NCBI RefSeq assembly: GCF_938028825.1
Contig: NZ_CALIZP010000081.1
Location: 1-32,425 of the forward strand
Direction: 5' to 3'
From: an uncultured Cardiobacterium sp.
GTDB lineage: Bacteria; Pseudomonadota; Gammaproteobacteria; Cardiobacteriales; Cardiobacteriaceae
DNA: 32,425 nucleotides
The notes beneath the pieces were generated by a model. It was given only the letters and a program-made list of their open reading frames with translations, ran no database searches and was not told the origin of the DNA. Below are positions 9,007 through 16,507 of the stretch, piece by piece. A program made the translations under genes and the position numbers. Every line of letters begins with the position of its first letter. Positions within the stretch are counted from its first letter, which is position 1.

Positions 9007-10272
9007 TTAGCGGCTGCGGCTGCGTTCGTTACTGCGGCTGTTCGCCGGTGTGGTCGTCGCGGCGGCGGGGGTTTTGCCGGTGCTCGTGGGGGTTGCCGCC
9101 GCCGTATTGTCGCTTGCCGCTTCTTCCTGAACGGCGGCTGCCGCCGGCGCGGTGATGCCGCCGAGGTTGATGATGGGGCGGCTGTTGTTGGCGTCGATCA
9201 GCACTTTGTTGCTGTGCGCGTAGATGCCCGCCATGGTGTCGAGGTAGAGGCGTTCGCGCATGACGGCGGGGTTTTCGCGGTAGGCGGCGAGCAGGTTGTT
9301 GAAGCGGCTGCTGTCGGCAGCGGCGCGGGCGAGGGTTTCGGCTTTATAGGCTTGCGCGGCCTGCACGAGGCGTTTGGCTTCGCCACGGGCGACGGGGATG
9401 CGTTCGCGCGCGTAGGCTTCGGCTTCGAGGCCGAGGCGTTCTTCGTCTTCGCGGGCGCGCACGGCGTCTTCGAAGGCGTCCTGCACTTCGACCGGGGCGC
9501 GCGCGTCTTGCAGTTCGAAGGCGACGATTTCAAAGCCGAGGTCGTACTGGACGAGGGTTTTGTCGATGATTTGTTTGGCTTCTTGCGGCCACTCGCCGCG
9601 TTTGTCGATGAGGATGTCGTCCACGGTGTTGCTGCCGACGACTTCGCGGATGGCGGAGATGACGATGTCGCGCAGCACTTCTTCGGGCTGGTTGGCCTGG
9701 AAGAGGTAGTTTTTCGCGTCGCGGATGCGGTATTGCACGGCGGCACCGATTTCGACGATGTTTTCGTCGCTGGTCAGCATCTGGCCGTTGCGCTGGTTGC
9801 TGGTGCTGATGCGGCCGCTCTGGCTTTTGAGTTCGCCGACTTTCATGGAGGAGATGGAGGTTACGTCCACTTTGGTGACCTGGCCGAAGGGGACGGGGAA
9901 GTGCCAGTTGAGGCCGGCTTTGGTGGTGCGGGTGTAGCGGCCGAGGAAGGTTTCCACGCCGTTTTCGCGTTCGCGCACGGTATAAACGCCGCTGGCCAGC
10001 CAGATGCAGGCGATGGCGGCGATGATGAGGGTGATGAGTTTGCCGGGCAGGTGCAGCGGGGCGCGGCTGCCGCCGCTGCCGTTACCGCCGTCGCCGTTGT
10101 TGTTATTGCCCCGGTTGGAACGGCGGTTGAAGAGTCTGCTGAAGAATTCGTCAAGATCCGGCGGCTGGTCGTTGTTTTTTTTGTCCAGCCCGTTGTTGTC
10201 GCCCCACGGGTCTTGCGCCATGGCGAGGGGGCGGGGGCGTTTTCTGAGCAGGCTGCTGGTGAGGATGAACAT
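9007..10272 (-). CDS. hflK: HflK, FtsH protease modulator (SPFH family)
   Basis: Partner of HflC in the complex that regulates FtsH. A Gly/Asn-rich N-terminal region (DPWGDNNGLDKK ... PPDLDEFFSRLF) is typical of HflK. A transmembrane helix (LITLIIAAIACIWLASGVYTV) and the SPFH domain with 'ERENGVETFLGRY' follow. The Ala/Thr-rich, basic C-terminal tail is low complexity. Two starts are possible. The ATG at 10272 lies 6 bp after the hflX stop and has AGGA about 10 bases upstream, giving an extra 17 residues. The ATG at 10221 begins 'MAQDPWG', which matches where HflK homologues usually start, but I see no ribosome-binding site before it. I list the longer form. Confidence 0.93.
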   Translation of the reverse strand: MFILTSSLLRKRPRPLAMAQDPWGDNNGLDKKNNDQPPDLDEFFSRLFNRRSNRGNNNNGDGGNGSGGSRAPLHLPGKLITLIIAAIACIWLASGVYTVRERENGVETFLGRYTRTTKAGLNWHFPVPFGQVTKVDVTSISSMKVGELKSQSGRISTSNQRNGQMLTSDENIVEIGAAVQYRIRDAKNYLFQANQPEEVLRDIVISAIREVVGSNTVDDILIDKRGEWPQEAKQIIDKTLVQYDLGFEIVAFELQDARAPVEVQDAFEDAVRAREDEERLGLEAEAYARERIPVARGEAKRLVQAAQAYKAETLARAAADSSRFNNLLAAYRENPAVMRERLYLDTMAGIYAHSNKVLIDANNSRPIINLGGITAPAAAAVQEEAASDNTAAATPTSTGKTPAAATTTPANSRSNERSRSR

Positions 10273-10278
10273 GGGGCG

Positions 10279-11574
10279 TTATTCCTGGTCGTCTGTCTGG
10301 GTTTGGAGGTCAAGGCGGCGATTATACTGTGATTGTATTTGTCGATAGCGCTTTTCCCGCAGGGTGATGTGCAGCCACTGGCTGCCGTCGGCGGCTGCGC
10401 GTTCGGCGCTGACGGCGTGTTCGGCGTAGAGGGCGGCGCGCAGGGCGCCTTCGTGCGGGGCGAGGTGCAGCCAGCCGCTTTTCTGGTCGCGGTTGAAATG
10501 GGCGACGATGGCATCGGTCAGCAAATCCACACCCGCGCCAGTGAGCGCCGAGACGAAGACGGCTTCTGCCATGCCGTCAGCGCCGGCCTTGACGTAGGGT
10601 GCTTCGCCGCGCAGGTCGATTTTGTTGTACACACGCAGGGTCGGTACGTCGTCCGCTTCGATGCTTTTCAGAACTTCCATCACCACTTCTTCGCGCTCGA
10701 GATGGTGCGGATCGGCCACGTCAATGACGTGCAGCAGCAGGTCGGCACGCGCGGTTTCTTCCAGGGTAGCCGAGAAGGCAGCGACGAGTTCGTGCGGCAG
10801 GTCGCTGACGAAGCCGACGGTGTCGGCCATGAGAATGGTCTGTCCGCCCGCCTGTTTGAGGCGGCGCCAGGTCGGATCCAGGGTGGCGAAGAGCTGGTCC
10901 TGCGCGTACACATCCGCTTCGGTCAGCATATTGAAGAGGGTGGATTTGCCGGAGTTGGTGTAGCCCGCCAGTGCCACGGTCGGCATGTCGCGGCGCACAC
11001 GCGCCTTGCGGTTTTCTTCGCGCTGTTTCTGCACCTTGTCGAGACGGCGCTGCAACTGCCTGATGCGGGCGGCGAGCAGGCGGCGGTCGGTTTCGAGCTG
11101 GGTTTCGCCGGGACCGCGCAGGCCGATGCCGCCTTTTTGCCGTTCGAGGTGTGTCCAGCCGCGCACCAGGCGGGTGGCGAGGTGGTTGAGCTGGGCGAGT
11201 TCGACTTGCAGCTTGCCTTCGTGGCTGCGGGCGCGCTGTGCGAAGATGTCGAGCACGAGACCGCTGCGGTCGAGCACGCGCGCGCTGCACAGTTTTTCGA
11301 GATTGCGTTCCTGCGAGGGGGAAAGCGGGGCGTTGACGATGATGAGCTCAATGTCGTGCGCTTTCACCGCCGTCGCGAGGGCTTCCGCCTGGCCGCGGCC
11401 GATGTAGTAGCGCGGCTCGGCTTCGCTCCGGCTGAAGCGCTCGGCAAGGATGATTTCCGCCCCGGCCGAGAGGGCGAGCTGGTGAAATTCTTCTTCGACG
11501 GCGGTATCGGGGGCGCGGCCGATGTCCACCTGGACGAGGGCGGCGCGTTCGCCGCTTTTCGGTCGTTCAAACAA
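10279..11574 (-). CDS. hflX: HflX, ribosome-associated GTPase
   Basis: TRAFAC-class GTPase that binds the 50S subunit and rescues or splits stalled ribosomes under stress. The 431 residues fit the family. The N-terminal HflX domain contains 'YYIGRGQAEAL' and the Gly-rich segment GLRGPGETQLETDRR (about 151-165). The GTPase domain has the P-loop GYTNSGKS (204-211), a G3 motif DTVGFV and a G4 motif NKID. A basic C-terminal tail ends the protein. It lies 51 bp downstream of hfq and 6 bp upstream of the longer hflK start, so the genes are probably cotranscribed. Confidence 0.96.
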   Translation of the reverse strand: MFERPKSGERAALVQVDIGRAPDTAVEEEFHQLALSAGAEIILAERFSRSEAEPRYYIGRGQAEALATAVKAHDIELIIVNAPLSPSQERNLEKLCSARVLDRSGLVLDIFAQRARSHEGKLQVELAQLNHLATRLVRGWTHLERQKGGIGLRGPGETQLETDRRLLAARIRQLQRRLDKVQKQREENRKARVRRDMPTVALAGYTNSGKSTLFNMLTEADVYAQDQLFATLDPTWRRLKQAGGQTILMADTVGFVSDLPHELVAAFSATLEETARADLLLHVIDVADPHHLEREEVVMEVLKSIEADDVPTLRVYNKIDLRGEAPYVKAGADGMAEAVFVSALTGAGVDLLTDAIVAHFNRDQKSGWLHLAPHEGALRAALYAEHAVSAERAAADGSQWLHITLREKRYRQIQSQYNRRLDLQTQTDDQE

Positions 11575-11625
11575 AACGCGCCTCCCGTGGTGCGGAAAGC
11601 GCGGTGCGGTGCGGTTGCGGCATTA

Positions 11626-11937
11626 TCAATACAGCGGATCGGTACCCGGGCGGGCGGCTTCTGCCGGGGCGGCGGGCTGTTCGCCGTCGTGTGCCTGTGG
11701 TTCCTGACCTTCTTCTTCTTCGCCGGGGATGCGTACGTTGCGCGCCGGAACGATGGTCGAAATCGCGTGTTTGTACACCATCTGCGAGATGTTGTTGCGC
11801 AGCAGGAGGACAAAGGCGTCAAACGATTCGATTTGTCCCTGCAACTTGATGCCGTTGACGAGATAGACGGATACCGGGATGCGTTCTTTGCGCAGGGCAT
11901 TGAGGTAAGGATCTTGCAGGGATTGGGATTTACTCAT
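11626..11937 (-). CDS. hfq: RNA chaperone Hfq
   Basis: Sm-like hexameric RNA chaperone that pairs small regulatory RNAs with mRNAs. The core is highly conserved: N-terminal SLQDPYLNALRKERIPVSVY, then LVNGIKLQGQIESFDAFV (Sm1) and MVYKHAISTIVP (Sm2). A Glu/Pro/Ala-rich, disordered tail of about 30 residues follows. The start at 11937 is chosen because it gives the usual 'MSKSQSLQDP' N-terminus and has GGAG about 10 bases upstream. The open frame extends further 5' without similarity. The usual neighbour miaA is not directly upstream here; the next 600 bp hold no recognisable gene. Confidence 0.96.
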   Translation of the reverse strand: MSKSQSLQDPYLNALRKERIPVSVYLVNGIKLQGQIESFDAFVLLLRNNISQMVYKHAISTIVPARNVRIPGEEEEGQEPQAHDGEQPAAPAEAARPGTDPLY

Positions 11938-12029
11938 TGTTGTTGTACTCCGAAAGGTTTGGGGAAACACCGCCTGGCGGTGCGCGCGCAATGTATCACA
12001 CTTCACCCGCTGCCAGCGCTTTTTGCCGT

Positions 12030-12599
12030 TTATATGACACGCCAGCGCAGGGTGAACAGCGGCGTGTTTTCCACGCGCTGTTGCAAGTGGCGGCGGATGC
12101 TGTCAATCAGCGCGCTGCATCGATATACGGCGGTGGCGGTGGGATCATCGTTCTCGCCGGAAAACATCACCGCCGCATAGCCCGCCTGTTGCAGGAAATC
12201 GTACGAATACTGCTGCGTGCGCCGCGATTCCGTAAACATCGGTGCCTTGTGCGGCGCGCCCGGCCTGTCCATCCCCGCAAAACCCTGCTGCACAAGGCGG
12301 CATCACTTTGCTGTCCACGGTGAGCGCGTTGGCGGCGGTGGATAAAGCCGTCCGGTTCGCCAATCTCGGCGGCCAGCGCATGATGATCGATGACAGCAAC
12401 CGCATCCGCTGCTGTTCACTTCCACCCTGTTCATGCCTTCGCTGCCGCTGATGGCGACAGCCTGATGTGGCAAGGTATGGCCGGGCCGGTTTCGATGACG
12501 GGAAAATGTATAGCCAAAAGAGGATGGGAAGCTGTGGTGGAAATGACGCATAAACCTTTCCAAGCCCGGCAGAAAGCCGCTATCATGACGGCGGGTTAA
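12030..12599 (-). pseudogene. Possible decayed gene upstream of hfq
   Basis: No intact gene of known family is seen between the hfq start and the TonB receptor. On the - strand, coding-like stretches lie in different frames. One starts near 12599 and is readable to about 12420 ('HQAVAISGSEGMNRVEVNS'). A second covers about 12370-12290 ('NRTALSTAANALTVDSKVM'). A third covers 12293-12030 ('YSYDFLQQAGYAAVMFSGENDD ... IDSIRRHLQQRV') and ends in a stop. The pieces could be one gene broken by frameshifts, but I cannot name a family and there is no clear ribosome-binding site. The 87-codon last piece could also be a small independent gene. Confidence 0.3.
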
Positions 12600-12631
12600 C
12601 CCCTTATTCATCCGTAACACAAGGAATTGCC

Positions 12632-14842
12632 ATGAACCATCGTCGTTTCCCCCGGACCACCCTCGCTACCGCCCTGCTACTCGCCTGCACCTGTGCCGCT
12701 GCCCAGCAGGGCAGCACGGGAACGAACCTCGCCCCCGTCACCGTAGCCAGTGACAAGGAAAACACCCGTACCGAAGACACCAATAGCTACACCACTTCGG
12801 CCATGCGCACCACCACCGGTCTTGCCCTCTCGCCGCGCGAAACCCCGCAGTCCGTTTCCGTCATCACCCAGACCCAGCTCAAAGAGCGCGGCATTCACGA
12901 TATGGCAGACGCGCTGAAAACCACGACCGGTGTAAACGTCATCCCCGATTCCGGCCGCTACCGCTTCCAAAGCCGTGGCTTTTACATTGACCAAATCGAA
13001 GAAGACGGCTTGTCCAGCACCGTCCCCGGTGCATCCGGCAACCCCTACCGCGACGCGCAAAGCATGACCGATCTCGCCATTTACGACCACATCGAAGTCG
13101 TGCGCGGCGCGACCGGCCTCACCCAGGCCAACAGCGAACCGGGCGGCACCATCAACGCCGTGCGCAAAAAACCGACCGCTGCCCGCCGCATCGGCGGCGA
13201 CGCCAGCATCGACCGCTTCGGCAAAACCCGCCTCACTGTCGATGCCAGCGGCGCGCTTGATGCCGAGCAGACCCTGCGCGCCCGCGTCATCGCCGCCGGC
13301 GGCAAAGACAAAAGCTTCAAGGACGACGTGGACGGCAGCAACTACCTCCTCTACGGTGTCGCCGAAAAAGACGCCGGTGCCAACACCACCTTCACCCTCG
13401 GCGGCATGGTGCAGCACCGTAACGAAACGCCGGACCCCTACGGACTACCGATGGCACCGGGCGGGCGCGATGCCGGATTTTCGCGCGATACCTACCTCGG
13501 CCTTGACTGGAACCGCGCCGAATACACCAAAGCCAACGTCTTTGCCGGCGTCGAGCACCACTTCAACGACGACTGGAAACTCGATACCAAAGTCAGCTAT
13601 ACCCGTAACGACTCCATGAGCGCCTTCGGCGCGCTGGCGGACAGCAACACCGGCTACGCCGGGCTCAACCGTGGTGACACCTTCCCGCTGAACAACCTGC
13701 TGCGCTACGACAACGCAGGCCGCCAGATGCAGGCACAAGCAACACTATCCGGCAAATACCGTGTATTCGGTCGTGAACATGACGTCTTTGCCGGTTACAA
13801 CTACGGACAGGAAGCCAACAACACCCGTTACCGCCGTATTCGCAACACCACCGCCTACGACCCCTACACCTTCCGGGGCGATGAAATCACCTATCCGGGC
13901 TGGGGCGACTACAACGACCGCACCTACTACGCCGACCGCCGCAAAACCCATGCCTTCAACTTCGGCACCCGCTTCAACGCACTTGACAACCTGCATATCC
14001 TGGGCGGCGCGCGTTACACCCACTGGACCGGCTACAACTATGTGGACTACGACTGGTGGAACGACAAAGCCGACACCGATGCCGACGAAGCGCGCAAACT
14101 CACGCGCAACCGCCTCACCCCCTACCTCGGCATTACCTACGACCTTGACGCACACAACAGCCTCTACACCAATTACAGCAGCATCTTCAAACCGCAGGCG
14201 AACCGCGACATCAACAACAACCCGCTCGCGCCCATTCTCGGCACCAACTACGAAATCGGCTGGAAAGGCGAATGGATGGACGGTGATTTGAACGCCAGCG
14301 TCGCCCTCTTCCAGATAGAACAAAAAAACCGTCCCATCGGCATGACCGACCAGGCGACCGGGCGCAGCTATTCCATTGCTAGCGGCAAAGTCCGCAGCCG
14401 TGGGCTGGACGCCGAAATATCAGGCAATCTCACGGACGCCTGGAAACTCTACGGCGGATATACCTATAACCGCAGCAAATACCTGCGCAGCGAAAGCGCG
14501 CGTTACCCCGAAGGCATGAATTTCAGCAAGCACACGCCGAAACACATGCTGCGCCTCTACACCAGCTACCGCCTGCCGGGGGCGGCGGAAAAATGGACCA
14601 TCGGCGGCGGCATGAACTACCAAAGCAGCACCAGCAGCCTCTGGAACGTCGAACAAAAAGGCTATGCACTGTTTAACGCCAACGTGCAATACCGCATCAA
14701 CGACAAATTCGATGTCGGCATTTCGGCGAACAACCTTACTGACAAACGCTACTTTGAAAACCACCGCGTCCGCGCCAACGGCATCAACAACTTCCTCGGC
14801 GAACCGCGCAACGTGATGCTCAACTTCCACTGGGAGCTCTGA
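12632..14842 (+). CDS. TonB-dependent siderophore receptor
   Basis: Outer-membrane gated channel that takes up ferric siderophores using TonB energy. The 736 residues start with a signal peptide (about 1-24, ending CAAA). A TonB-box-like 'APVTVAS' follows near 34-40. The plug domain contains SPRETPQSVSVITQTQLKERG, 'ADALKTTTGVNV', 'RFQSRGFYIDQIEEDGL' and 'IEVVRGATGL'. The 22-strand barrel ends with 'LTDKRYFENHRVRANGINNFLGEPRNVML'. The pattern is that of the FpvA/FhuE/FecA-type siderophore receptor family; the ligand cannot be told. AAGGA sits 6-7 bases before the ATG. I found no convincing Fur box upstream, although iron control would be expected. 'LLAC' at 16-19 resembles a lipobox, but the later AxA site is more usual for a receptor. 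It forms a single-gene unit closed by a terminator. Confidence 0.93.
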   Translation: MNHRRFPRTTLATALLLACTCAAAQQGSTGTNLAPVTVASDKENTRTEDTNSYTTSAMRTTTGLALSPRETPQSVSVITQTQLKERGIHDMADALKTTTGVNVIPDSGRYRFQSRGFYIDQIEEDGLSSTVPGASGNPYRDAQSMTDLAIYDHIEVVRGATGLTQANSEPGGTINAVRKKPTAARRIGGDASIDRFGKTRLTVDASGALDAEQTLRARVIAAGGKDKSFKDDVDGSNYLLYGVAEKDAGANTTFTLGGMVQHRNETPDPYGLPMAPGGRDAGFSRDTYLGLDWNRAEYTKANVFAGVEHHFNDDWKLDTKVSYTRNDSMSAFGALADSNTGYAGLNRGDTFPLNNLLRYDNAGRQMQAQATLSGKYRVFGREHDVFAGYNYGQEANNTRYRRIRNTTAYDPYTFRGDEITYPGWGDYNDRTYYADRRKTHAFNFGTRFNALDNLHILGGARYTHWTGYNYVDYDWWNDKADTDADEARKLTRNRLTPYLGITYDLDAHNSLYTNYSSIFKPQANRDINNNPLAPILGTNYEIGWKGEWMDGDLNASVALFQIEQKNRPIGMTDQATGRSYSIASGKVRSRGLDAEISGNLTDAWKLYGGYTYNRSKYLRSESARYPEGMNFSKHTPKHMLRLYTSYRLPGAAEKWTIGGGMNYQSSTSSLWNVEQKGYALFNANVQYRINDKFDVGISANNLTDKRYFENHRVRANGINNFLGEPRNVMLNFHWEL

Positions 14843-14858
14843 AAACCACTCACACAAA

Positions 14859-14882
14859 AGCCCCGCCAGGCGGGGCTTTTTT
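14859..14882 (+). terminator. Intrinsic terminator after the siderophore receptor
   Basis: The stem AGCCCCG / CGGGGCT with loop CCAGG is followed by a run of six T, starting 16 bp after the receptor stop codon. A-rich sequence on the left would also allow termination of - strand transcripts from the transposase remnant. Confidence 0.9.
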
Positions 14883-14934
14883 ATAGTTAATGAATATAGG
14901 AACGGGATAATAATACTTCCTCGAAAGTGCTGTA

Positions 14935-15361
14935 TTAGGTACTGCAGCTTGTTTCATCAACATAAACAGTCCGGTAATCACCTGGATGCCGCAGCTGTTG
15001 CAGATAGTTCTCCACTTTTACAGGATCCTGTTCCATATATGTTACGGTCTTTTTTTTCGCGTTATTCCCATACTACGCAAAGCATAAAAAACAGCCACTG
15101 CACTGCAATGAAAGTATTTCGCCATTTCGGCGAGATAGGCATCAGGGTATTGTTAATATAGGCTGCCAGTTCTTCCCGGTCTATTTTCCTTGGTCTTGCT
15201 TTGACGACTCTACGTTCAAGCTTTCCTGTTTTTTGCTTGATATCCAGCCGGCAATATAATGTATTTCCAGAAACACCATATGCTCTTGTAACTTGACTGA
15301 TATTTTTACATCTTTCAAGATATTCTAAAGCTTTTTCTCCAATTTCTATTGAATGTGCCAC
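14935..15361 (-). pseudogene. IS630-family transposase remnant
   Basis: The first 70 residues are a clear IS630-type helix-turn-helix region ('KALEYLERCKNISQVTRAYGVSGNTLYCRLDIKQ', then 'RKIDREELAAYINN'). The reading frame then shifts near 15150, where one base appears lost: the continuation 'PDAYLAEMAKYFHCSAVAVFYALRSMGITRKK' is in another frame. It shifts again in a run of eight A near 15052-15059, continuing as 'KTVTYMEQDPVKVENYLQQL ... YRTVYVDET'. The sequence stops just after the first catalytic Asp of the DDE triad; the remaining roughly half of a normal ~340-residue transposase is missing. The initiator reads GTG. No terminal inverted repeats were identified. AT content is higher than in the flanks, as expected for acquired DNA. 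The family call is firm and the gene is dead as it stands. Confidence 0.85.
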
Positions 15362-15436
15362 AATAACGTAAGGATAAAATGGAATATGTATTATTACAGA
15401 CTTAATTTACTATACTGGCCGGATGGCGGCAAAATG

Positions 15437-15459
15437 AAACCGGCCGGAGCCGGTTTTTT
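15437..15459. terminator. Stem-loop at the end of sufT
   Basis: AAACCGGC-CGGA-GCCGGTTTTTT forms a stem of six to eight base pairs. Its six-T run faces the + direction and overlaps the sufT stop. For the - strand sufT transcript the downstream run is only TTT, so it would be a weak terminator. Confidence 0.45.
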
Positions 15460-15818
15460 CAGATCATGTTCAGTTCGATTTTCGCGCGCAGGGTCATCAT
15501 GTCCATGCCCCAGGGCGGATCCCATTCCATGTGTACCTCGCACTCTTCAACGCCATCCACAGCTTCGACTCCGTCCTTGACCCAGTCCGGCATAACGCCT
15601 GCGACCGGACAGCCGGGCGCGGTGAGGGTCATGTGGATGTCAACTTTGCCGGTGTTTTTGTCGTATTCGATGTTGTACACCAGGCCGAGCTCGTAGATGT
15701 CCACCGGGATTTCCGGGTCGTAGATGCCTTTGAGCGCGAGGATGATGTCTTTTTCTACCGGGCTCAGGGTGGGGTCATCGGGGTCTTTCTGGTAGGGGAC
15801 GTTTTCCGGGTCGTACAT
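15459..15818 (-). CDS. sufT: SufT, MIP18/DUF59-family Fe-S assembly factor
   Basis: Small (119 residues) DUF59/MIP18-family protein linked to Fe-S cluster maturation. It reads through the family core 'GIYDPEIPVDIYELGLVYNIEYD', then 'MTLTAPGCPVAGVMPDWV' with the conserved Cys of the TAPGCP motif, and 'EWDPPWGMDMMTLRAKIEL' near the end. The start at 15818 (MYDPENVPYQ) is chosen because AAGGAA lies 6 bases upstream and the homologous part begins here; the longer upstream frame is unlike any protein. It lies 248 bp after sufU, so unlike the other suf genes it is not translationally coupled, but gene order suggests it belongs to the same locus. Confidence 0.92.
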   Translation of the reverse strand: MYDPENVPYQKDPDDPTLSPVEKDIILALKGIYDPEIPVDIYELGLVYNIEYDKNTGKVDIHMTLTAPGCPVAGVMPDWVKDGVEAVDGVEECEVHMEWDPPWGMDMMTLRAKIELNMI

Positions 15819-16040
15819 GGGGTTTCCTTGGGTTTGTGGTGGGTGGTTCTGTTCACGACAGATTTTGTCAAGCAGCGGGATTGCCGGGTTTTGTCGCTGT
15901 CGCAGCTTGTCTGACCCTCTCCCCCAATGGGGGCTTTGGGCGGGATGTCTGCCGGATGTGGGTTGTTCGCTTGGGGGCGGGGATAATCCGTGCGATTGTG
16001 CCGCTTGGGCAGGATTTTCGGGCAGGACATTTGTGGTTAC

Positions 16041-16058
16041 GGCGGGCTGAAGCCCGCC
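16041..16058. repeat. Palindromic GC-rich element between sufU and sufT
   Basis: GGCGGGCT-GA-AGCCCGCC is a perfect 8-bp inverted repeat located 8 bp past the sufU stop. It has no T run, so it is more like a REP-type palindrome or RNA-stabilising hairpin than a terminator. A second short palindrome (CCCCCAATGGGGG) lies at 15921-15933. The rest of the 15819-16066 spacer shows no gene. Confidence 0.55.
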
Positions 16059-16066
16059 CTGCGGGT

Positions 16067-16507
16067 TTATTCGGTTTTGGCTTCTGTTTTGCCGTGCAGG
16101 GCGGCGTCGAGGGTGTGCCAGGCGAGGGTGGCGCATTTGACGCGTGAGGGGTATTCGCGCACACCGGCCAGCACTTTGAGTTTGCCGACGCTGTCCGGGA
16201 TGGGGTCTTGGGTGGTGGCGATGTGGTGGAAGTCGTGGTAGAGCGCGGCGAACTGGTCAAGGGTTTTGCCGCGCGCGAGGTCGGTCATCAGCGAAGCGCT
16301 GGCTTTGGAGATGGCGCAGCCGTCGCCGACGAAGCTGACGTCGGCGATGGTGTCGCCGTCCATGCGCACGAAGATTTTGAGGTTGTCGCCGCAGAGCGGG
16401 TTGTAACCGGTGGCGCTGTGGTCGCAGGGGTCGAGCGCGTGGAAGTGGCGTGGGTGTTTGCTGTGATCGAGGATGACTTCCTGGTAGAGGTTTTTGAGGT
16501 CGTTCAT
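16067..16507 (-). CDS. sufU: SufU/IscU-like Fe-S scaffold or sulfur-transfer protein
   Basis: NifU N-terminal-like protein of 146 residues. Three conserved cysteines are present in the expected places: 'NPLCGD' (Cys39), 'GDGCAISKASASLM' (Cys64) and 'RVKCATLAW' (Cys125). The roughly 20-residue insert between the second and third cysteine region (about 80-105) marks the SufU subgroup rather than housekeeping IscU. In this subgroup the protein accepts sulfur from SufS, often with bound zinc. It partners the upstream sufS, whose stop codon overlaps its start (TAATG, 16505-16509). The C-terminal 'HGKTEAKTE' is a short charged tail. Confidence 0.93.
   Translation of the reverse strand: MNDLKNLYQEVILDHSKHPRHFHALDPCDHSATGYNPLCGDNLKIFVRMDGDTIADVSFVGDGCAISKASASLMTDLARGKTLDQFAALYHDFHHIATTQDPIPDSVGKLKVLAGVREYPSRVKCATLAWHTLDAALHGKTEAKTE

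Noticed and set aside
8158..10332. Long + strand open frame opposite hflC and hflK
   Set aside because: It is antisense to two clearly conserved genes, and its composition (Ala/Val/Phe/Gly runs) has no recognisable domain.
10333..12180. Long + strand open frame opposite hflX and hfq
   Set aside because: It is a shadow of conserved genes on the - strand, with no ribosome-binding site or domain.
12541..12631. Fur box before the siderophore receptor
   Set aside because: Iron control is expected, but no convincing GATAATGATAATCATTATC-like site could be read in this stretch.
15911..15940. CRISPR-like or terminator-like repeat around CCCCCAATGGGGG
   Set aside because: It is a single short palindrome with no regular spacing of copies and no T run; it does not support a CRISPR or terminator call.
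15819..16136. Upstream extension of the sufT frame
   Set aside because: The extension is Pro/Arg/Gln-rich without similarity; a good ribosome-binding site and the family N-terminus point to the start at 15818.
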